Origin: Streptomyces violaceoruber
Lineage (GTDB): Bacteria; Actinomycetota; Actinomycetes; Streptomycetales; Streptomycetaceae
Assembly (NCBI RefSeq): GCF_033406955.1
Contig: NZ_CP137734.1
Span: 7,254,001 to 7,318,000 of the forward strand
DNA: 64,000 bases
Reading direction: 5' to 3'
The position numbers and the translations under genes are program-made. A model generated the notes under the pieces. The model did no database searches and had not been told where the DNA came from. It worked only from the letters and a program-made list of their open reading frames with translations. This document shows, in pieces, positions 1 to 7,405 of this stretch (position 1 is the stretch's first letter; each line of letters begins with the position of its first letter).

Positions 1-715
1 CCCAGGCCTCGGCGGCGTCCAGTCGGGCCGCCAGATCCCTCACATGCTGCTTCAGCGCCTTGACCGTCAGCGCCCCGGCGAAGGCGAACTCCAGGAACAC
101 GGCACGCTGCCGCTGCTCGTCGACGGCGAGCGCGTGCACCCGCTCCGCCTCCCGCGCCTTGCCGAAGAAGGCGGCGGCGTAGGTGGTGTTGTCGAACTGG
201 AGGAAGATCCGCGCGGCCTGCTCGAAGAAGGTCGGCAGGAAGTGCGGCACGGCCCGGCCGAGCCGGTCGCCGAGCTTCTCGAAACCCTCCTTGGCGTTGC
301 CCGGCCGGGACTTGGCCTGACGGGCGAGCCGCTCGACGTCCTTGACCAGGGCCAGCGCGTGGTGCCCGTTGGCCGGGTCGTTGACCAGGGCCCAGGCGGG
401 GAATCCGAGGGTCTCCCGCCTGACCTGCCCGATCTCGGGAGTCTCCGCGTCCCGCACGAGGCCGAGGAAGTCCAGAGCGAGGTCCTCGGCCTCCCCGAGG
501 GTGCCCGGCACCAGCCGGACGACGCTGCGCTCGCCGAGCGCGGCATGCGTGTACGTACGGACCGTGAGGGTGTCGGCGTCCTCCCGGCGGCTGCTGCCGG
601 GCGGCAGGAGCGCGCCGGCCTCGAGCAGTGCCGAGGCGGTGGCGCCGTCGGGGACGGTGACCTCGCGCGCGCCGGTGGCGCCCTGGGGCGCGGTGGTGGT
701 GTCCATGGCATTCAC
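1..715 (-). CDS. hypothetical protein, 3' part missing (runs off left edge)
   Basis: An open frame enters the window from the left edge and reads on the minus strand from a GTG at 713-715; an in-frame ATG three codons later (704-706) is the alternative start. The first ~235 residues are acidic and look globular, with no signal peptide or membrane segment. Recognisable stretches include an early PDGATASALLEAG and later RVHALAVDEQ. The GTG overlaps the stop codon of the upstream DUF4132-like gene by 4 bp (GTGA), so the two are translationally coupled and probably work together. I do not recognise a catalytic motif. It may be a partner of the MolR/DUF4132 group, but that is inference from context only. 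Confidence 0.7.
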   Translation of the reverse strand, partial: MNAMDTTTAPQGATGAREVTVPDGATASALLEAGALLPPGSSRREDADTLTVRTYTHAALGERSVVRLVPGTLGEAEDLALDFLGLVRDAETPEIGQVRRETLGFPAWALVNDPANGHHALALVKDVERLARQAKSRPGNAKEGFEKLGDRLGRAVPHFLPTFFEQAARIFLQFDNTTYAAAFFGKAREAERVHALAVDEQRQRAVFLEFAFAGALTVKALKQHVRDLAARLDAAEAW

Positions 716-1566
716 GCGGCCCGCTCCTCGTCCTCGATGTCGCGACCGGCGTACAGCCCGGCCGCCATGCGCATCCCTTCCGACCAGGCGACCGGACCGA
801 CCCGGCCCAGCTTGAGCACCCGCCCGGCGGCGTCCGTCCACATGAGGGGGCCGGTCTCCGTCTCCTCGTAGCCGTCGTAGTCGCCGACCCAGACGCGGGC
901 CTCCACGGCCCGGCCGTCCTCCCAGGCGGAGCAGACCGCGTATCCGCCCCGTACACGGTGGCCGAGCTGGGTGACCCGGCCGTGCAGGAAGCGCAGCTCC
1001 TTGAAGGCGCCGCCCGCGTACTCCTCGACCGAGGCGGCCTCGGCGTCGAGTCCCGCGGGGCGGTGCCACACCTCGCGGAAGAGCTGCTGAGCGCGCTGTT
1101 CGACGCCGAGTTCGACGGCGAACTCCCGCAGCTCCTCCAGGTCCTCGAGGAGCACCGGATGCGGGAGACGGACGAGGTCGGGGGCGACACGGACCGTGTC
1201 ACCGTCGAGGTCGACGAGGCCGAGGCCGCGCTCGGGGTCGGCGTCGCGCAGGAATCCCGCGACCTCGCCGTCGGCACCGGTGACCACGAGGTCGCGCAGG
1301 GCGGACCGCCAGGCCGGGTCGGGCCACACCCGGGTGAGCACGGCGAGGGGCACGGGCAGCGACCGCACCATCCACCGCTCGACGTCGCTCAGGCACTGGC
1401 GTTCGTGCCGCTCCAGCCACTCGACGAGCTGCCGCAGCCCGACCACCGCGGGATCGTCCGCGAGCTTGGCCGGCACCGATTTCAGCCGCCGTCCGGTGGC
1501 GTTGCGGCACACCACCTTCCCCTCGTCCAGGGCGACCTCGTAGTCCCCGGCCGTCACCCACCCCAT
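712..1566 (-). CDS. DUF4132 (MolR-like) domain protein
   Basis: This 284-residue acidic protein has no signal peptide or membrane span. It begins GDYEVALDEGKVVCRN and contains GRRLKSVP, a pattern typical of actinobacterial DUF4132 proteins, where the domain lies near the C-terminus of larger MolR/WGR-type proteins. No enzymatic activity is established for the family. The protein ends 4 bp inside the next gene (GTGA overlap), so the two form an operon. The frame is fully open with normal third-position GC, and the antisense open frames over it are composition shadows. The family assignment is from remembered sequence pattern, so moderate confidence; the coding call is firm. Confidence 0.75.
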   Translation of the reverse strand: MGWVTAGDYEVALDEGKVVCRNATGRRLKSVPAKLADDPAVVGLRQLVEWLERHERQCLSDVERWMVRSLPVPLAVLTRVWPDPAWRSALRDLVVTGADGEVAGFLRDADPERGLGLVDLDGDTVRVAPDLVRLPHPVLLEDLEELREFAVELGVEQRAQQLFREVWHRPAGLDAEAASVEEYAGGAFKELRFLHGRVTQLGHRVRGGYAVCSAWEDGRAVEARVWVGDYDGYEETETGPLMWTDAAGRVLKLGRVGPVAWSEGMRMAAGLYAGRDIEDEERAA

Positions 1567-1686
1567 GAGTGCCTCCCCGCACCGCAGTGATCAAGTGCTG
1601 ACGACTGTAGGCGAGCCCACTGACAACGCCGTCGGCGCGGCGGACGCAGGACGGGGGATGCCCCGGGGCGGGCGACCGGAGAGCCG

Positions 1687-2793
1687 TCAGTCGTCCAGGC
1701 GGACCGGCATCAGGACCGAGAACGCCCCCTCGTCGTCCACCCGGCGGATCGCCAGCGGCGCGGTGGCGGCGGGCCCGAACTCCAGGACGAGCCGGTCCCG
1801 GTCCGCGGCGGCGAGCGCGTCCAGCAGGTATCCGCGGTCGACGCCGACGTGGTGCGCGGCTCCGTCCGCCTCCTCGTCCGGGGCGCCGTCGCCGCAGACG
1901 ATCACCGTGCCGTCGTCCACCGTCGAGAGCACGCTGACGTCGCGCGCCTGCCGACCTGGCTCGCGGTCCTCGGCCACGCGGACGGGGCCGGACTCCAACG
2001 CCTCCCGGAACTCGGGCACATCGACGGCGACGCGCCGCCCGGGCGGCAGCTGGACGAGACGGCGGTAGTCGGGGAAGTCGTGGGCCAGGCGCCGCCCCGA
2101 CGCCTGGCGCTCCGCTGCCTCCAGCGTCACGCGGTCACCCTCCACCGCGAAACGGGCGGGCCCGTCGTCGTCCAGCAGCGCGCGCATCGCGTCGACGAGC
2201 GGCGCGGGCACGATGACCTGCTCACGGGCTCCCCCGTGTCCGACGGCGGCCAGCCGCGCGACGGCCATCCGGTAGCGGTCGGTGGCCACGAGGTGGAGCG
2301 TGTCGCCCTCGACGTCGAACAGAACGCCGCCGAGCATCGGCAGCTCGGGGTCCCGGCCCGCGGCGAAGCGGACCGCGTCGAGCGCGTCCGCCAGCGCGGG
2401 CGCGGGAAGGGACAGCCGGACGGTGCCGGTACGCGGTGAGGCGGTCATGGGATTCTCCCTGTGATCGAGTAGCGCTTCGAGCGTGGAGAACTCGCTGCGG
2501 GCCTCGGCCAGCCCCCGTTCCAGACGGCGCAGGTGCGCCTGGAGCAGCCCGCGCACCAGGTCGGCGTCCGCCCCGGACCAGCCGGCCAGTACCAGCCGGA
2601 TGTCGGCCAGCGGCAGGCCGGTCCGCCGCAGCCGGGCCAGCACCCTGGCCTCGTCGAGCTGGCCGGGGGCGTACCAGCGGTAGCCACTCGCCGGATCGAC
2701 CCGGGCGGGGACCAGTACACCGGCACGGTCGTAGAACCGCAGGGCGCTCACGCCCAGTCCGCTCTCGCGGGCCATCTCCCCGATACTGCGCAT
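1687..2793 (-). CDS. MerR-family regulator fused to a DNA polymerase III beta-clamp-like domain
   Basis: The protein is 368 residues from the ATG at 2791-2793, which has GGAG six bases upstream; a GTG at 2803-2805 is an alternative start. Residues 1-70 are a canonical MerR winged helix (IGEMARESGLGVSALRFYDR, then GYRWY). Residues 75-115 form the usual dimerisation helix. From about 125 to the end the sequence is not an effector domain of known MerR type but resembles the middle and last domains of DnaN: LPMLGGVLFDVEGDTLHLVATDRYRMAV matches the clamp signature (given here as residues 151-178), and the C-terminus VLMPVRL copies the clamp tail. It is divergent from the DUF2071 gene. A clamp fold used as a ligand or peptide sensor is my inference; the fusion itself is plain in the sequence. 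Confidence 0.85.
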   Translation of the reverse strand: MRSIGEMARESGLGVSALRFYDRAGVLVPARVDPASGYRWYAPGQLDEARVLARLRRTGLPLADIRLVLAGWSGADADLVRGLLQAHLRRLERGLAEARSEFSTLEALLDHRENPMTASPRTGTVRLSLPAPALADALDAVRFAAGRDPELPMLGGVLFDVEGDTLHLVATDRYRMAVARLAAVGHGGAREQVIVPAPLVDAMRALLDDDGPARFAVEGDRVTLEAAERQASGRRLAHDFPDYRRLVQLPPGRRVAVDVPEFREALESGPVRVAEDREPGRQARDVSVLSTVDDGTVIVCGDGAPDEEADGAAHHVGVDRGYLLDALAAADRDRLVLEFGPAATAPLAIRRVDDEGAFSVLMPVRLDD

Positions 2794-2812
2794 CTCGTTC
2801 TCCACGTCGGGG

Positions 2813-2843
2813 ACTCTGCTCCCTGAACCAGGTCGAGGGTCAA
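2813..2843 (-). promoter_or_regulatory. MerR-type promoter with 19-bp spacer, autoregulatory
   Basis: On the minus strand TTGACC (2838-2843) and CAGAGT (2813-2818) are separated by 19 bp, the overlong spacer typical of promoters untwisted by MerR proteins. The spacer holds an imperfect dyad, CCCTCGACC facing GGTTCAGGG. The predicted start lies about 2806, some 13 bases before the ATG of the MerR-clamp gene, so the regulator very probably controls itself. Confidence 0.6.
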
Positions 2844-2910
2844 TCATGAGGGGATTCCCGCAGGAGCGGCCGGTGGGCCCGTACGGCCGCCCGTCTGCCA
2901 TCCTTGCGCC

Positions 2911-3669
2911 GTGCAGAAGCCCAGCGCCGTCACCCCGGACGCCCCCGCGGCGATACGGTCGCCGCTCCTCACCCAGGAGTGGCTCGACCTCGCCTTCGTC
3001 CACTGGGCCGTCGAGCCCGCCGCCGTGGCGGGACTCATGCCGCGCGGCACCGTCCCCGACACGCACGACGGAGTCACCTACGTCGGGCTCGTCGCGTTCC
3101 GCATGCACCGGGTCGGCTGGTTCCGGCTCCCCGGGGTCCCGTACCTGGGCTCGTTCCCGGAGACGAACGTGCGCCTCTACAGCGTGGACGCGCACGGGCG
3201 GCGCGGTGTGGTCTTCCGGTCGATGGACGCCTCGCGGCTGATCCCGGTGGTGCTGGGGCGCGTCGGCTTCCGCCTGCCCTACCTGTGGTCCCGCATGACC
3301 GTCCGCTCCGTGGGCGACACCGTGACCTACATCAGCTCCCGCCGCTGGCCGGGTCCGCGCGGCGCCCACAGCCGCATCACCCTGCGGACCGGCGAACGCA
3401 TCCACGAGCCCACGGCCCTGGAGCACTTCCTCACCGCCCGCTGGGGCATGCACAACGTGTTCTTCGGCGGAGCGGCGTACCTGCCCAACCACCACCCCCG
3501 CTGGCCCCTGCACCGGGCCCGGCTTCTCGCGTGCGACGAGGACCTGGTCGCGAGTGCCGGGATACCGGCGACGGGAGAGGGCCCGGTCAGCGTCCTCTAC
3601 TCGCCCGGAGTCCCGGTCCGTCTCGGTCGTCCCGCCCTGCCGGTCTCCGCCGCCCCTGCCGCCCCTTGA
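2911..3669 (+). CDS. DUF2071 (YqjF-like) protein
   Basis: This is a 252-residue protein starting at GTG 2911. It carries the DUF2071/YqjF pattern: an early LTQEWLDLAFVHWAVEP, then LMPRGT, GLVAFRMHRVGW, and FPETNVRLYSV near residue 90. The fold of this family is related to acetoacetate decarboxylase, but the function is unknown and the bacterial YqjF proteins have no proven reaction. Length is normal for the family (about 240). It is divergent from the MerR-clamp gene with roughly 100 bp between starts. Its stop codon overlaps the -35 of the next gene's promoter, so the two genes are transcribed separately although same-strand. Confidence 0.85.
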   Translation: MQKPSAVTPDAPAAIRSPLLTQEWLDLAFVHWAVEPAAVAGLMPRGTVPDTHDGVTYVGLVAFRMHRVGWFRLPGVPYLGSFPETNVRLYSVDAHGRRGVVFRSMDASRLIPVVLGRVGFRLPYLWSRMTVRSVGDTVTYISSRRWPGPRGAHSRITLRTGERIHEPTALEHFLTARWGMHNVFFGGAAYLPNHHPRWPLHRARLLACDEDLVASAGIPATGEGPVSVLYSPGVPVRLGRPALPVSAAPAAP

Positions 3670-3696
3670 CCTCAACCGTGGTCGAGGTACCACGGT
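3666..3696 (+). promoter_or_regulatory. MerR/SoxR-type promoter for the SgcJ/EcaC-like gene
   Basis: TTGACC (3666-3671) and CACGGT (3691-3696) are 19 bp apart. A near-perfect 20-bp dyad (ACCTCAACCG facing TGGTCGAGGT, 3669-3688; 8 of 10 pairs match) fills the spacer. This is the geometry and sequence flavour of MerR/SoxR-activated promoters. The -10 ends only 6 bases before the ATG at 3703, so the mRNA should be leaderless or nearly so. The -35 overlaps the stop codon of the DUF2071 gene. Confidence 0.65.
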
Positions 3697-3702
3697 GATC
3701 GC

Positions 3703-4134
3703 ATGAACACACAGGGCTCACCCATGGAAGCCGGCACCCAGAGCATCGACGGCATCGACGACATCGAGGCCATCGAACGCGTCGTGGCGACCGTCGAACG
3801 CACCCAGCGGGACAAGGACGCCGAAGGGTTCCTCACCCTCTTCCGGCCCGACGCGCTCTGGACGACCGGACACGGCAAGGTGCTCCTGGGCCTCGACGTG
3901 ATCGCCGAGTTCACCCGCGCGGTGCTGCCCCAGGCCGTGTGGGACGGCGACGTCACCTACGAGGTGATCCACACGCAGTTCCTGCGCCCCGACGTGGCCG
4001 CGGTCAAGGTCCGGCAGGTCTACCACTCGGCCGAGGGGGAGACGGAAGGCGCCCCGCTGTACGTCATGACCAAGCAGGAGGACGGACGGTGGCTGTTGCA
4101 CGCCTGCCAGAACACCGAAGTCCGCAGCGGGTGA
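3703..4134 (+). CDS. SgcJ/EcaC-type SnoaL-like (NTF2-fold) protein
   Basis: At 143 residues this is a single NTF2-like cone domain of the SnoaL/DUF4440 type. It shows the SgcJ/EcaC sub-pattern: an N-terminal helix DIEAIERVVATVERTQRDKD, LFRPDALWTTGHGKVLLG, then beta strands ending in GRWLLHACQNTEV. Members are annotated as oxidoreductases or cyclase-like, but most have no demonstrated reaction. No enediyne or other biosynthetic genes are near, so a role in antibiotic synthesis is not supported. The ATG lies immediately after a MerR-type -10, with no ribosome binding site, suggesting leaderless translation. Induction by a MerR-family sensor, possibly the neighbouring MerR-clamp protein, is plausible. 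Confidence 0.85.
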   Translation: MNTQGSPMEAGTQSIDGIDDIEAIERVVATVERTQRDKDAEGFLTLFRPDALWTTGHGKVLLGLDVIAEFTRAVLPQAVWDGDVTYEVIHTQFLRPDVAAVKVRQVYHSAEGETEGAPLYVMTKQEDGRWLLHACQNTEVRSG

Positions 4135-4165
4135 GGCGAGCGGCGCGGGGGCGCGGCCCGCGAGG

Positions 4166-4909
4166 TCATGCGGCACCGTCCGGCATGCCGGGAGACCGGG
4201 CGATCTCGTCCTCGGCGGCTTCGACGATGGCCAGTACGGCGGCTGCCGCGGCCGCGGGGTCGCGGGCCTCGACGGCTTGCACGACGGCGCGGTGAGCCGG
4301 CAGTGAGGCTTCCACCGCGCCGGCGGTCCGGGTGCTGACGAGGAAGCTGTGCTCCAGCGCGATCTCGACGGCACGGCCCAGCGAGCCGAGGAGACGGTTG
4401 CCGCCGGCGTCGAGCAGGGCCCGGTGGAAGGCGATGTCGGCCTCGACGTATCCGCGGCGGCCGGGCCTGGCCGCCGCGGCCTCCATGGCGGTCAGGGCGT
4501 CGTACAGGACTCGTACGTCTTCGGAGCCGGCCCGTTCGGCAGCCAGCCGCGCGGCCTCGGGCTCGACGATCCGGCGCAGTTCGCTCGTGTCGCGCAGCAG
4601 AGCGGTGGCGTCCCCGGCCTGTTTCCAGCGCAGCACGTCGCGGTCCAGGTGGTTCCAGTGCTCCGGGGACAGCACACGTGTGCCGGTGCGCGGGCGCACG
4701 TGGAGCATCCCCTTGGCCGCCAGTGCCTTGACCGCTTCCCGCAGCACCCCTCGGCTGACGCCGATCTCGGCCGCGAGCGCGTCCTCGACCGGCAGCGGAA
4801 CCCCCGGCTCCCACGAGCCGCCCACGATGCGCCGCCCGAGTTCGTCGACCACGCGCTGCTGCATGGTCGGGAAGTGCACCACGATCTCCGCTCGCCCCCT
4901 GGACACCAT
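4166..4909 (-). CDS. FadR-subfamily GntR transcriptional regulator
   Basis: The protein has 247 residues. Residues 15-80 are a GntR winged helix (LPVEDALAAEIGVSRGVLREAV, residues 39-60, then GMLHVRPRTGTRV). The rest is an all-helical FCD effector domain with the expected metal/ligand residues in DIAFHRALLDAGGN and a late PAHRAVVQAVEARD. FCD regulators sense small carboxylates or sugar acids. It is divergent from the IlvD/Edd dehydratase gene, 104 bp away, and a perfect 15-bp palindrome lies just upstream of its own start. It therefore most likely represses both itself and the dehydratase until a sugar acid or related compound is present. Confidence 0.9.
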   Translation of the reverse strand: MVSRGRAEIVVHFPTMQQRVVDELGRRIVGGSWEPGVPLPVEDALAAEIGVSRGVLREAVKALAAKGMLHVRPRTGTRVLSPEHWNHLDRDVLRWKQAGDATALLRDTSELRRIVEPEAARLAAERAGSEDVRVLYDALTAMEAAAARPGRRGYVEADIAFHRALLDAGGNRLLGSLGRAVEIALEHSFLVSTRTAGAVEASLPAHRAVVQAVEARDPAAAAAAVLAIVEAAEDEIARSPGMPDGAA

Positions 4910-4915
4910 TCATCG

Positions 4916-4930
4916 AATCATTCAATGATT
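4916..4930. promoter_or_regulatory. perfect 15-bp palindrome, likely GntR operator
   Basis: AATCATT-C-AATGATT is a perfect 7-bp inverted repeat around one central base, A+T rich in a G+C-rich setting. It lies 7 bp upstream of the GntR regulator start and 84 bp upstream of the dehydratase start. FadR-type GntR operators are short palindromes of this size. It is the obvious binding site for autoregulation and control of the divergent dehydratase. Confidence 0.6.
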
Positions 4931-5013
4931 GTGGGACAGGGTATGGCCCGCGGGCCCCACCCGGCAGCACCCCACCGCGAAGCGGACGACGCCAGAGCCA
5001 CGGGAGTGACCGC

Positions 5014-6804
5014 ATGACCGACGAACCGAGGACGAGTCGCCGCAGCCAGGCGTGGTTCGGCGCACAGGGCCGCAGCGGCATGGTGTACCGCTCCTGGATG
5101 CGCAGCCAGGGCTTCGGCCACGAGGTGTTCGACGGACGCCCCGTCATCGGCATCGCGACCAGTGCCTCCGAACTCGCCCCGTGCAACGCCCACCTCACCC
5201 GCGTCGCCGAGGCCGTCAAGCGCGGGGTGTGGCAGGCCGGCGGCTTCCCGCTGCAGTTCCCCACCATGGCCACCGGCGAGACGCTGATGCGCCCCACCGC
5301 GATGCTGTACCGCAACCTCATGGCCATGGAGGTCGAGGAGCTGATCCGGGCCAATCCGCTCGACGGTGTGGTGTTGCTGTCGGGCTGCGACAAGACGACC
5401 CCCGCCATGCTCATGGGCGCCGCCAGCGTCGACCTGCCCGCCGTCATGGTCACCGGCGGGCCGATGCTCAACGGCAAGTACCGGGGGCAGGACGTGGGAT
5501 CCGGCACCCATGTGTGGAAGTTCGAGGAGGACCTGAAGACCGGCCGGATGACCGAGGAGGAGTGCTTCTTCGCGGAAGGCTGCATGGCCCGCTCCAACGG
5601 GCACTGCATGACGATGGGGACCGCCTCGACGATGGCCTGCCTGGCCGAGGCGCTCGGCATGCAGTTGCCGGGCTCGGCGGCCTGGCCCGCGGTCGACTCC
5701 CGGCGGATGGAGACCGCGCAGGCCGCGGGGCAGCGCATCGTGGGGATGGTGGAGGAGGAGCTGCGCCCCTCGCGGATCCTGACCCGCGAGGCGTTCGAGA
5801 ACGCCGTCCGGGTCAACGCGGCCATCGGCGGCTCCACGAACGCCGTCATCCATCTCCTGGCCATCGCCGGGCGCGTCGGCGTCGACTTGAGCCTGTGGGA
5901 CTTCGACGAACTGGCCCGTGCGGTGCCGACCCTGGTCAACCTGATGCCCAGCGGCAAGTACCTCATGGAGGACTTCTGCTATGCGGGCGGCCTGCCCGCG
6001 GTACTGGCCGAACTGCTCGGCGGCGGGCTGCTGCACGGCAGCCAGATCACGGTCACCGGACGCACCATCGCCGAGAACAACACGGGGAGCACCGACAACA
6101 CCGGGAACACCGGGAACACCGAACGGGTCGGCTCCGACCCCGACCCCGACCCCGACTTCGACGTCATCACCCGCCTCGACGCCCCCTTCCAGCCGGCCGG
6201 CACCGGGATCGCCGTCCTCCGCGGCAACCTGTGCCCCGACGGCGCCGTGATCAAGCAGTCCGCCGCGTCACCGCACCTGCTCACCCACCGCGGCCCCGCA
6301 CGCGTCTTCGACTCTCCCGAGGCGTATCACGAGGTGGCCGACGACCCGGATCTCGACATCGACGAGAACACCGTCATCGTCATCCGCAACGCCGGCCCCA
6401 AGGGCTACCCCGGCATGCCCGAGGTCGCCAACGTCCCCCTGCCCGCCAAGCTGCTGAAGGCCGGCGTCAAGGACATGGTGCGCGTCTGCGACGGGCGGAT
6501 GAGCGGCACCGGCTACGGGACGGTGGTCCTGCACGTGGCACCCGAGGCCGCCGTCGGCGGACCCCTCGCCCTGGTCCACGACGGGGACCCGGTCGTCCTC
6601 GACGTCCCCCACCGCACCCTGCGCCTGGACGTCGACGACGCCGAGCTCACGCGACGCAGGCGGGCGTGGCGGGCACCCGCCGAACGGCACGCCGGCGGTT
6701 ACGCCTGGCTCTACACCCAGAACGTCGAACAGGCCGACCGGGGCGCCGACTTCGGATTCCTGCGGGGAAACCGCGGACACGAGGTTCCCCGAGACTCCCA
6801 CTGA
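5014..6804 (+). CDS. IlvD/Edd-family dehydratase, probably a sugar-acid (arabinonate-type) dehydratase
   Basis: This 596-residue Fe-S dehydratase removes water from a 2,3-dihydroxy acid. Three cluster cysteines are visible at residues 57 (ELAPCNAHL), 125 (LSGCDKTTP) and 198 (GHCMTMGTAS). Their spacing (68 and 73) is the one I recall for the [2Fe-2S] L-arabinonate/xylonate dehydratases, and residue 26 onward (RSWMRSQG) also fits that branch rather than IlvD. Around residues 350-385 there is a low-complexity insertion (Asn-Thr-Gly, then Asp-Pro repeats) coded by tandem DNA repeats. A FadR-type regulator is divergent, so the enzyme is probably inducible and catabolic. The exact substrate cannot be read from sequence. 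Confidence 0.85.
   Translation: MTDEPRTSRRSQAWFGAQGRSGMVYRSWMRSQGFGHEVFDGRPVIGIATSASELAPCNAHLTRVAEAVKRGVWQAGGFPLQFPTMATGETLMRPTAMLYRNLMAMEVEELIRANPLDGVVLLSGCDKTTPAMLMGAASVDLPAVMVTGGPMLNGKYRGQDVGSGTHVWKFEEDLKTGRMTEEECFFAEGCMARSNGHCMTMGTASTMACLAEALGMQLPGSAAWPAVDSRRMETAQAAGQRIVGMVEEELRPSRILTREAFENAVRVNAAIGGSTNAVIHLLAIAGRVGVDLSLWDFDELARAVPTLVNLMPSGKYLMEDFCYAGGLPAVLAELLGGGLLHGSQITVTGRTIAENNTGSTDNTGNTGNTERVGSDPDPDPDFDVITRLDAPFQPAGTGIAVLRGNLCPDGAVIKQSAASPHLLTHRGPARVFDSPEAYHEVADDPDLDIDENTVIVIRNAGPKGYPGMPEVANVPLPAKLLKAGVKDMVRVCDGRMSGTGYGTVVLHVAPEAAVGGPLALVHDGDPVVLDVPHRTLRLDVDDAELTRRRRAWRAPAERHAGGYAWLYTQNVEQADRGADFGFLRGNRGHEVPRDSH
6097..6156 (+). repeat. in-frame micro-repeats inside the dehydratase gene
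   Basis: AACACCGGG is repeated at 6097-6105 and 6106-6114, with a partial third copy at 6115. GACCCC is then repeated three times from 6136 to 6153. All lengths are multiples of 3, so they add Asn-Thr-Gly and Asp-Pro units without shifting frame. They code for a probable surface loop and look like slippage expansions. Confidence 0.7.
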
Positions 6805-6935
6805 GGGCGACGAGCGCGCAGCCGTTGACCACGCTCACGGCCCGTTCGGGAGAACGGCATCGCTCCGGGTCGGCGGTGTGACGAGGCCTTGCGAGGCACG
6901 AGCCGCCCACTCGAAAATGGCCCCGGACCGGCCAC

Positions 6936-7357
6936 GTGACGCAGCGAACGGACGAGTACGGCGGCAGCCTGGGGAACCGGATGCGTCTGCCCCCTGCGCG
7001 TGGCCCGCGCGGTGCGGGAGGCGTTCCGGGGATGGCAAGCCGTCCTCTTCCGCATCACCGCCACGGACTGGGTCGAGGGCGGCACCACCATCGAGAGTCG
7101 GCTGTTCGCTCAGGAGCTGGCAGCCGTGGGCGGTGACCTCCTCGACGTCTCCTCCGGCCTGGCCGTACGGGACGAGGCGGCCCGCCCGGCCGGTGCGCGA
7201 GCGGTCCACGCACTCGTGGCGGACGTACGGACGGGCGGACGGACGGGCGGATGCGGTGATGCTTGGCCGCGCGCTGCTGCGCGACCCCTACCTCGCCCTG
7301 CGCCGGCACGCATCGGACCGGGCCACCTGGCCCGCCCAGTATCACCGCGCGCTGTGA
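6936..7357 (+). pseudogene. remnant of an NADH:flavin oxidoreductase (Old Yellow Enzyme family)
   Basis: Conserved pieces of the second half of an OYE-family protein occur in changing frames. QRTDEYGGSLGNRMRLP is in one frame from 6939. ARAVREAFRGWQAVLFRITATDWVEGGTTIE follows in another from about 7000 (given in part: ATDWVEGGTTIE then DLLDVSSG). AVMLGRALLRDPYLALRR is in a third near 7255-7310, ending WPAQYHRAL at the stop at 7355-7357. The N-terminal half of the TIM barrel and the segment between DVSSG and the C-terminus are missing. At least two frameshifts plus deletions mean no functional enzyme. The intact family is about 360 residues. Confidence 0.8.
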
Positions 7358-7405
7358 TCCCCGTTCCGCGGGCGCGTTGGCCACGTCGAGCAAGATCTAC
7401 ACCGC

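Noticed and set aside
67..711. A 214-codon minus-strand frame at the left edge
   Set aside because: It is a different frame from the real gene coupled by GTGA overlap and is Pro/Arg/Ser-rich without any family pattern.
3703..4134. SgcJ/EcaC name considered as evidence for an enediyne or other biosynthetic cluster
   Set aside because: The name is inherited from homologues; no polyketide or tailoring genes are near.
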